Below, piece by piece: positions 1-8,700 of a DNA stretch of 15,766 nt; positions within the stretch are counted from its first letter, which is position 1; every line of letters starts with the position of its first letter. The translations under genes were made by a program, and so were the position numbers. This stretch comes from Rodentolepis nana (lineage: Eukaryota > Platyhelminthes > Cestoda > Cyclophyllidea > Hymenolepididae): assembly GCA_900617975.1 (NCBI GenBank), contig UZAE01001029.1:1-15766 (forward strand), written 5' to 3'. The notes beneath the pieces were generated by a model. The model ran no database searches, was not told the DNA's origin, and worked only from the letters and a program-made list of their open reading frames with translations.

Positions 1-392
1 TTTCTTTCTAACTTACGGGATGGCTCTGATCTCTATTTATGGTCAATGTGTTGTGTTGCTTAATTTCTTTTTCAGGATGTGGGTTGATTTTCACTGATAG
101 TTATTATTATTATATCAAATGGCAGGCGTTTTGATTGTTATCATTAGCCCTTTAGTTGACTTCAGTCTTCACAGAGGGGAGGAGGAACAGCAAAGTGTAA
201 AAAAATTCAAGAGGGGGGTGGGAACAGAAGAGTGTATCAAAGATGAAGGCAGATAAGGTGGAAAAAAGGTGGGATGAGTACTGTGAAAGTAGTCGAATAT
301 GACATACAGTATGGTCATGGTAGTTTGAGGTCAACTGCCATGTAATAGACTTTTTCGCCGTATGAGTATACGTTGCCCAGGGCGCACAACGT
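1..392. other. Left edge, no gene recognised
   Basis: Seen: T-rich and A-rich sequence with no supportable gene. An 88-codon minus-strand frame (152-418) overlaps the first copy of the direct repeat and looks like chance. Confidence 0.55.
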
Positions 393-496
393 GGAGGTAA
401 GTCTATCGCACACCCCATTCATTAAATATATCACGGAGGTAAGTCTATCGCACACCCCGTATTTTACCACGTGGAGGTAAGTCTATCACACACCCC
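393..496 (+). repeat. Three-copy direct repeat, 24-nt unit with AT-rich spacers
   Basis: Seen: the 24-nt unit GGAGGTAAGTCTATCGCACA plus CCCC occurs at 393-416, 435-458 and 473-496. Copies 1 and 2 are identical; copy 3 has one change (CGC to CAC). Spacers are 18 and 14 nt and AT-rich. Copies 1 and 3 share ACGT just before the unit and ATTCA just after it, so the ancestral unit was probably about 40 nt. Each copy contains GAGGTAAGT, a perfect 5' splice-site consensus on the plus strand. A minisatellite or mobile-element remnant is likely; it is not a CRISPR array. Confidence 0.85.
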
Positions 497-1209
497 TATT
501 CACTGATAGTCACTTTCAAGTTTTGCATGCCATGGCTTAACTGTCTTGAGTTGACTATTTGCTATGATGAATTCCATTGGAGGTAGCAAATGGTGCTAAT
601 TTTTTTAGACAGGATTTGTTTTAGATTCTTTAAAATTCCTATATGTATGAACTATGGAAAAAGCTTCAAAGGGAGTAAATTCAACACATCTAATTTTCGC
701 ACATAAAAAGTGAGAATGTTGGTGCTTTTCATTTCGAAATATTTGAGCGATCAGCAGCCCCTAAGCAAACGCTGAGTGTCGCATTGGTGATAGCGTTTTG
801 GAAAATGTGTCGCCTGTATTTCGGTTTGTAGGTTATCGCCAACTTCTGACTTTTTGTTATAAACTCCCAATTAGTAAACAACAACTAACAAGCCTTTTAA
901 TTAGCTGTCTTGAATGCGAGAAGAGCAAGGAAAGTACAACGAAAACCTTGGTCCACAGTCTCATATACTCGGTCAAAAACGGTTCTAAGAATGCCTATAT
1001 GGAAGTTTTTTTGCATCATTTTCCACTCTATTCATATAACCGCAGTAGATCGTATTAAACGCACCGAACACTATGGGGTTTGAAAGTACCTTCTAGTGTG
1101 ATTACTAACGTATTCGTCTGTCTCGACATTTAGTGCCCGTCGCCTTTGTTCACGCCATGTGGATAGATATGCGTCTAATTAGTCAGCGGTTCAAACGTGC
1201 GATACACCA

Positions 1210-1252
1210 ATGACGCCAATTCTGGAGGGGTGGGGGAAGAACCACCCGTCAT
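1210..1252. repeat. Imperfect hairpin in G/C-rich patch
   Basis: Seen: GGGTGG at 1228-1233 pairs with CCACCC at 1242-1247 across an 8-nt loop, and ATGACG at 1210-1215 pairs with CGTCAT at 1247-1252, the 5' arm carrying an extra 12 bases. It sits in a less AT-rich patch of the 3' flank. No RNA family recognised. Confidence 0.5.
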
Positions 1253-4200
1253 GCTCAAATAAAGGTCTCACCTACTGGCAGCAGTTGTCTCAAGTTCGTT
1301 TCATTATGTCGAATGTTTCATGAGGCAATTGACAAAAAATTAGAGCATGCATAAAGTTTGCCAGAGAAAGTAGTTCAATTTTGGATTTCAGTTAGAAAAT
1401 GTAAGTTTCATACCCACGCCATTTTACCCACATTCCTATTTGACTTGTAGTTATCGTAAATTGGATTTAAACAGACGTCTTGCAACTGGTTGCTTTACAT
1501 ATCGATATAAGGAGATTCTGCTATTGCAACAAGCAACATATCCTGTCTAGCATAACAGTCATCCATAGCCGATGCTAATTACCAGGGCACATTTCAATCA
1601 GTTTGATAAATGGAAGGAATATCAAAATATGATAACCAACTACTCAAGCAACTATTGAAACGAAGTCAATATCATCCAACAGACAGCGATATACCGAGTT
1701 CTAAAGTCTTACAACCTCTAAAATAATAGTCATATGGGTGTCAGGCATTAAAAAATTGTTCTTACAGTAATTTATGAGAGGAAAAAACCTATGAAAGATT
1801 TCCACTTAAAAAGGGCGGGTTAGATAGCACTATAGCACAAGTAACAACGTCTTAGGCATCTGACTTTACTTAAGATGAGTTAACTAAATTTTTGCGGCCT
1901 AATATTTTTCCTAGAACATCGATGAGATTTGACACCAGAAACCATCTTTTAACCAAAAGAGTTTCAAGAGTTCTAGTGTTGTTTGACAAATATGAACATG
2001 GCTTGAGAAAGCCAAGGTGATGAGAATATCGGCGAAAGTAGAGCCTTGCTCTTGAAAACCAAGATTAGAATTTCAATGAATGAAACACTTCCCATCTATC
2101 TCAAATAAGCAAGCACCAAAATCGCTGTCCAGTTTATAAAATCCTCCAGATTCAATATCGAAATCACCCAATTTCACGCACTCTTTTTTTGGCATATTTC
2201 ACAGATAAAAGGCTAAGTCAAATTTTTTAACACGACATTTTATCATATAATCTTGATCATAGCCATTTCTAACACTATTACATTATTTCAATTAAGTTAT
2301 AAAAATGTTTATGCAGTCTTAATGCCTAAACGTTCTTCTTAACGAAATCAACCGTCAATTATCGGGAGTATTTTTATCAGTTTAATTACTTTATAACCAG
2401 TTATGTTTGAAAGTTTCCCTCAAAAGTGTGATTAATTACCCCAATAAGTAAACCGAGTTAAGCTCTGCACTTGCACTAGTTATCTTAAACAGAGACCTGT
2501 TGAACTTGATTTATGGGAAGCAAAAGGGTGTAATCATGAGATAGAAAACCCTATTTTCATTTTCACACACTTTTGCATCTTGGTTTATACATGGAAAGAG
2601 GACATTCTGAAGAAGTGAACTTTGCCGAACGCTAATTGGAATAGGGACTGTTGAAAAGTCAAAGCATCATGATCAGTGCTTTCAACTCGATTGTTCAACT
2701 AGTATTTCACTCACAGTGGACTCTGAAATGTCATAACTTGTGAATAATTTTGCCAACCAGCTACTTATAGCTACTCCAGAAGGTAAATTTAATAAAGAGA
2801 CCGGAGTAGCCAATGTACGCAATCAGCTGACGTTTAAACTCCAAACAATGCATTAGTACATTAGGCCATATTTTACAAGCACAACACCTGTTTAAAGTAC
2901 ACTAACAGCCTTGCGGAACCAAAGTTAGGCAATGCCTGCACACGGAGTGGGGTAATCGAGTTGGGAGCTCAGTTTGGTCATTGTTTAGATCAAATAAAGT
3001 CTTCATCGGCCACTATCCCTCAGAGTGGATTTGGGTGGTCATGAGGCTATTTCCTACCTGCCCACAGCTATTGTTATCATTAACGTCCAGTGCCCATTTT
3101 CCGCCTTTCATGCTTTTTATGCTTTGTATGCAATGCCATATCTGCATACCTTATCTGTATTATATGCTTTAATAAAATACCTCTAGACCACATTGACAAT
3201 ATAGCCATGAATTTGACTTTATTGCCACTTAAAATCACTTTGTTACTTTCTCTACAGCCATCATGGAATTACATTACCTTTCCTCGTCTTCATACGCTTT
3301 CAGATTTTTATTTTTCTAATAATTCAAGTAAATAGGTTGATAATTAACCAGAATATTTTGTCTAATTCAAATTTTACCTGCATAGATAGATGTGCAATGG
3401 ACAAAGAACGTTATTGAAGTTAAGATTTAATGTAAGGGAAAGTCATCTGACTGACGTACATCACCCACCAACACCCAATTCTCCTTAAAACCCATAAGTA
3501 TCAACAAGGCATAGAAAGCCATCACAACTATAAATTGTTCAAGTGCGGTAAAATGTATATAAATGTTAGTGATTAATATTTTTGTTATTCTAGTGTAGAA
3601 AATTTTGAATACTGCCTTGTTATTGACGACTTTAAGAGAAGAGCAGGGCGGGGGTCGGAAACGATACCATCATCTGTGTTTGAACGATTAGGCAGTGATG
3701 ATATACGACGGTTTTTTTTGGACTCCATTTACCTATTGGTAGATGAAAAGGCAAAAATCAATAATTTTTATCAATGATTTCCTTTTAAATAAATCCAATA
3801 GTTAAATTACTGTTGTTTTTACCTAATAACAGGGTATAATTTTCCAAATTCTTAATTATGAGAAGGCATTCAAATGGGTTAACAATTCAAAAAATGACAG
3901 GGGGGAGAAAGGTCTAAAATGATGCTGAGAGCAACTCCAAGAGGTAGTTCAAGTTCCAAAACTCATAACTCATGGTTCATCCTCTTTCTTTCTTTCCTCT
4001 TTCCATTGACTGAGAAACCAATAGGATCACGCCTTATATTTAAGGACTAACAGCTGCAGCATAACGGAGATGATAAGGGCAAACATTATAAAATGGAATG
4101 TCTGCGTCAGGTATAAAATGGCTAGCCTAATAGTTAACAAATAATGATAGCACGATAAACGTTGCTCATTTTTGCGCAATAAGCAGTACTGATCTAAGTG

Positions 4201-4839
4201 GTCACAATCGGTCGCTTTCATGCAAAACAAATGATCGAGTAAACAGACTCATTAATGTCAACCACTAATATATTTTCTTTCATACAAGCTCTCTCCTTAA
4301 AATGACAAGCCTCTACTTATGAGTGCAAGGAAATATTCGAAAAAAGTAGTTTTGCGCTTAACAATTAAACCTGTTCTGGCATGCGCCTTTCAGCACTTTA
4401 ATGCTCTAAATATTGCTACGAGTGTCTGTGGATCTCCACTTGAGTACTTTTTGTCTGAATATGAGTATCACAAAACAAATTAAACCTAAAGCACTATTAA
4501 AATCTCATTCAAACTTCTAATCACTCGCTATTATAATTAAAGAGGATTAAGTTCAAAGGTTTTAAAGCGATGGAATTAATTAATAATTATTAAGCTTAAG
4601 CATAACAACTGTTTCCTTTTATTTCCTAGAAACTAATTTATTACGGCAATGTTTGAAAAAATATAGGCAATAAAATCTAATAGAATAATAGCAGCTAAAA
4701 GTAGTAAATCAAGTTGCACTGCTTCCGATGAGAGTTAAAATACCCGACTTCTCTCTCTAATAATATTGATCATTTATAGAAAATTAAATTAGAAGTAGGA
4801 GACGATACACGAGCAAAGCTGCAAAAAACGCCTTGCCAA

Positions 4840-4850
4840 CCCCCCCCCCC
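4840..4850. repeat. C11 homopolymer
   Basis: Seen: eleven consecutive C residues in an otherwise AT-rich 3' flank. Its length is prone to sequencing error. Confidence 0.95.
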
Positions 4851-5098
4851 TCATTTTATGCTAACCTGTCAGAGAAGGAAATTCAGTTAATTAAAATTTT
4901 ATAAAATGAGTTTGATACATCATTAAGTGGAGCAGCACATCACTGTTTGTTCAAAAAACAATTATTTTTCAAATAATAGGACCCGTAGTAGATTGTATCA
5001 CAAAAATGAAAAAAACAATAATTTTATTTATACTAATCTCTTCTGTTCAATGGAGTCCATTTGATATTTTTTCAGGTATATCTAGTTCATTACTCGCA

Positions 5099-5104
5099 TT
5101 TATT
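5099..5104 (-). terminator. Second candidate polyadenylation signal
   Basis: Seen: AATAAA on the minus strand 87 nt downstream of the channel gene stop codon. A further copy lies at 5028-5023. The family of signals is established; use of this one is inferred. Confidence 0.3.
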
Positions 5105-5183
5105 ACAAAGTACCAATGCATACTTACGGTTTCTGATATTGCATATCACACACACATATGTTAATGAATCAAAACTCCACCCA

Positions 5184-5189
5184 TTTATT
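5184..5189 (-). terminator. Candidate polyadenylation signal next to the stop codon
   Basis: Seen: AATAAA on the minus strand beginning one base after the TAG. Other AATAAA hexamers follow at 5104-5099 and 5028-5023. If the first is used the 3' UTR is only about 20-30 nt; the later ones would give 100-180 nt. AATAAA is common in AT-rich DNA, so which one is used cannot be told. Confidence 0.4.
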
Positions 5190-5190
5190 C

Positions 5191-5747
5191 CTACACGACA
5201 TCAGACGGCAAACGTGAGGACGTCGAGGGTGAATTAATCCCTGTAGTTGAATCTGTAATATTCAAGAAAAGTGGATGCGACGGATTCTGGTGTTGTCTAA
5301 ATTGTTGCGAAGACGATGAGGCCGGTTGTGGTTGCAAATGCTTAGACTGTCTACAAAACTCCTGACCACCACTTGGCTTAAGTGGTCGAGCAAGTGTAAG
5401 TTGGTTCCATTTCACAGCATATGTTTGGGGAATTATTCCATCTCCTCGAGAAAGGCTGTAGACATAGTGAGGGGTGGCTCTTTGAGGCATTGGCGAAGAA
5501 ATGGTTGGTATAGGGACATCTGCAAGCGTTGGGTATTGGTGCTGTTGAGACAATGGTGAGGGAGAGACAGAGGAGGGTAAATTCTGCTCAAACACGGTTC
5601 CAGTAAGTTGACGTTTGATTAAGTCGTTTGAAATACGACTGCTGGGCCAAAGTCTGCATTCCCAGATCGTGGAGCATATGCCTTCAGCAAGAACCACTAA
5701 TAGAGAACCCACCATAACGACAGATGTTAAGATGTCCAGTAGTTCTG
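5191..5747 (-). CDS. Channel terminal exon: TM2 and cytoplasmic tail
   Basis: Seen: 557 nt ending in TAG at 5193-5191. It opens E-L-L-D-I, then a hydrophobic stretch I-L-T-S-V-V-M-V-G-S-L-L-V-V-L-A-E-G-I, the second membrane helix (about residues 508-528). The helix Glu sits eight residues after a Gly, as in ASIC TM2. About 160 residues follow, rich in Ser, Pro, Gln and His (P-Q-P-A-S-S-S-S-Q-Q near residue 640), with no further hydrophobic segment, so the tail is cytoplasmic. It ends P-S-D-V-V. The acceptor is a tandem CAGCAG, so the exon could also start at 5744, dropping one residue. The open frame of 184 codons is too long to be chance. Placement as TM2 follows from the E-L-L-D-I and G...E spacing. 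Confidence 0.83.
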
Positions 5748-8700
5748 CTGAATTGTAAATACAACATTAAACTCTGTTATGATGTAGTATAAATTTGACC
5801 TACTATTGGAACTACTTTGTAATGGGAAAAATGTATCTGTTTGCTCAATTCTAGTGTCCTTTTGAGTGAAGAAGCCCTTATTGTTTTTAATGACATTGTA
5901 ATTATATTGTTAGGCTTACCCAGCTATTTTTATATAAGCTAGTTATATAAGTTGAGAATGAATAATTTCATTTAAAATGTTATTCCTTCCGGTCACTTAT
6001 TTGAGCGTTTTTTAAACGCATTTAAAAGACTTGGAAAGATCCATATTTCATACATATGGTCAAATCAAGGTAAACTGTAATTTTCTCAAAAAGCGACACA
6101 CCTGTGGACAAATCCTTCCTTAGTAGAGATATAGGTGAAAAATGGCCAACTGAAATGAACGTCAAGTTCCCCATTGGAAAAGTAGTTACTTGGAGTAGGA
6201 AACGTCGTGAAAATTAGATATATAACTGAATTTGCAATGCCACTTTGGGGAAATGACCAAATCCATTCTTAGAAAAATTGAGGACACAATACTTTGGTAC
6301 GATAATCTATATATGTATACATATATATATATATATAAAATATAAAATATAAAATAAAATAAAAAAACATCAGTCAGATGAAGGGAGAGGAAGCGATGAA
6401 TTCCAAAGTGCAGACTTAGTTCGAAAAAATGTGAAATCGAACTGACGTTAAAAATTTCATTCGATACGTAGAAATTAGGATAGAATTAAAAATGATATTC
6501 ATCACGTAGACTTTGATTAATTATTTTAATCAAGGCTCTTAACTATATCATAGTTCGAAATATTCCACACCCTGCTCTTCTCCACTCATTAATACGAAAG
6601 TTTCACTCTTTTGAAAATTCTGTCCCCAATAGGAATAAATCAATATTTACCATAATACAGACAGAAATTAAGTCGATAGAATTTTCAAATCAACTTAAAA
6701 GTTGAAATAAAATGTGCCTTTCATCCAGTATAAATTTATGCAGTCAGAGTCTTAAGTGTTGGTATCACAGATTCCAGGTTTCAGGCTCCTAACTTAGTGG
6801 GGTAATTTCCGTAGGAACTTATGAGCCTTTCATGAAATAAGTATGCCTTGCCAGATTACATGGGAAAATTATTCGGCCAAAAGAAATCAAAAAAATAATT
6901 ATAATACATAGGCAGAACCACGGTGTGGAACCTTAAATTTATGGGTATTATAAAATAGGCGTGGTCATCATGTGATCAAAGTCCTTGATCACAAAAGTAG
7001 TTCACACCCTTTTTTGAAATTAAAAGAAGCCAGTTTTGGGCCCTTACCATTTTTGTTGAATACGCTTTCAGTAGATTTCAGTCTTATTGACCGACTTTGC
7101 TTGGGAGATATGTGCACCGTTACAGCCACTCGACTAAAATGGAAGAGGAATTCTTAGATTTGTCTCTGCTAACATAATCCATTGTGAATGCATATGAGTA
7201 CCTATGTCGCTGTTCCATTGACGATTGATATGATAAAAGGCCTCCCATCTCCAATATCAGAATCTTATTCTCATCGTATAGGCGAGAAAATTCGGAGCTC
7301 AATTTGTTCAAATTTGAATCTATTGCCAAAAGCATTGCTTGAAGCGAAGATATGATATTTTCACTTCCTGTAGGCAAATTTCCTGACTTCACAGAAGATG
7401 AATTGCTTTTTGGAAAAAGATCTTTAATACTAAAATTGCTCAGTAGTCCATTGAGGTTGTAAGCAGCATCAAGGCACTTTTGTCCATTTCGTCGAAGATC
7501 GAGAACAGTAACATCTGATATGAGATCGCTAATTCGCAGATCATTCAGAAGTCTGGAGAAATCAGCTGGACTTCTCTGGAGTAAAATCATAATTAAGTTC
7601 AGTTGAACACTCTGTTGACTCATATCAAAGAGAAAGGACTCCTGCAGTCGATTTGTAAATGCTTCACTAAGTTGGCTGACTTTAGCAAGCATTCCAGTGT
7701 GTTCAGCTTGATCAAGACAGTTTTCATCAAAAATTGCACTGTTTACTTTTCCATTGGATTGAAGAAAGGTTTTCACTAGACGACTTCTTCCACTTCTTGA
7801 GTAATTTGCTGCCTGACCGATGATCTTCACAATCCGTTTCATTACCTTGCTTATTCGTTGAAGGCTCATCAGAGTCTCATCTAGACTCATTAGTTCGTGG
7901 AATACTTTTCTGTTAGCTTCACGAAGAAATGCCCATAATTGAATGGATGCTGTTAGCTGTAAAAGTGACATTGATTTAAAATGAAAACTAACAAAGCAGA
8001 CAGCTTTTAAGGCTACATGGATATTGTACCTGGTAATCTCGTTCATGTTGATTAAGCGAGTGGAACCAATATCGACTTATAGAACGAGCTACTTGTGTAT
8101 CGAGAGTGGATTGATTATAAATGGGACGAGATCGGACGGATTGAAATTTCCAGAAGCCCCGAAAATCGGGGAAGAATGGTTTCCAGGCTTGAGTGATCGA
8201 TTCATAGTTGTAGACAGTTTGCTCACATGGGTGAATGCAATTGCAGGTTGACAGAGAAAGAGAATCTAGAAATAAAAAATTGCCAAGGGTGTTGACTAGC
8301 AAAGTTATATGCAATTATTTATGCAAATTTATGTAATTATAACTGGATTTTTATTACAAAACGATCAATATATATATAGTCCAATTGAAACCAATTTAGG
8401 ATGCTATTGAAAGCTGAAAAGATTCCTTGTTTCCGAACTGGCTTATGCTTCACTTCTTGTCATCTGGGATTGAAATTATTTAGGAAGCAATTTTAACTCC
8501 ATATGAAATTAAATTTATTTCTAATCTTCACATTAACTCGGAAATTTAATGTTTAATGTTTAACCAAGGGTAATAGGGACGCCATTAATGGCGATGAGAA
8601 CAAATTCTATTAGAAATGTAGGAAATATCTTTTATAGTAAAGTAATGTAGTCAATATTCTTATGCACTTTTGTCACAGAAATGCTTTAAATGCAAATTGT

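Larger units (their letters stand above)
497..5183. other. 3' flank of the channel gene, no gene recognised
   Basis: Seen: about 4.7 kb of AT-rich sequence after the repeat array. Open frames up to about 98 codons (765-1058, plus) occur, but lengths of this order are expected by chance here and none shows a known motif or clear splice context. A less AT-rich patch with a hairpin lies near 1130-1290. The end of the channel gene's 3' UTR probably falls in 5000-5183. Nothing else can be supported. Confidence 0.6.
6189..7047 (-). other. Intron 6 of the channel gene, 859 nt
   Basis: Seen: donor GTAAGG at 7047, acceptor CTCCAAG at 6190-6189. It contains a low-complexity TA/AAAAT tract at 6307-6367 and an 8-bp inverted repeat with a 5-nt loop at 6513-6533. 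No other exon was recognised. Confidence 0.55.

Noticed and set aside
152..418. 88-codon minus-strand frame at the left edge
   Set aside because: It overlaps the direct repeat and has no recognisable domain; length is within chance expectation.
393..496. Repeat-spacer pattern reminiscent of a CRISPR array
   Set aside because: Only three units, unequal short AT-rich spacers, no cas genes, and a eukaryotic context.
765..1058. 98-codon plus-strand open frame in the 3' flank
   Set aside because: At this base composition one or two frames of this length are expected by chance in the window; no motif, no clear splice or start context.
1188..1200. GGTTCAAACGT resembling a tRNA or SINE B box
   Set aside because: No A box at the expected distance and no cloverleaf can be folded around it.
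5326..5559. 77-codon plus-strand frame
   Set aside because: It is antisense to the terminal channel exon, whose frame is much longer and carries TM2.
8024..8251. 75-codon plus-strand frame
   Set aside because: It is antisense to channel exon 4, which has the diagnostic cysteine motif.
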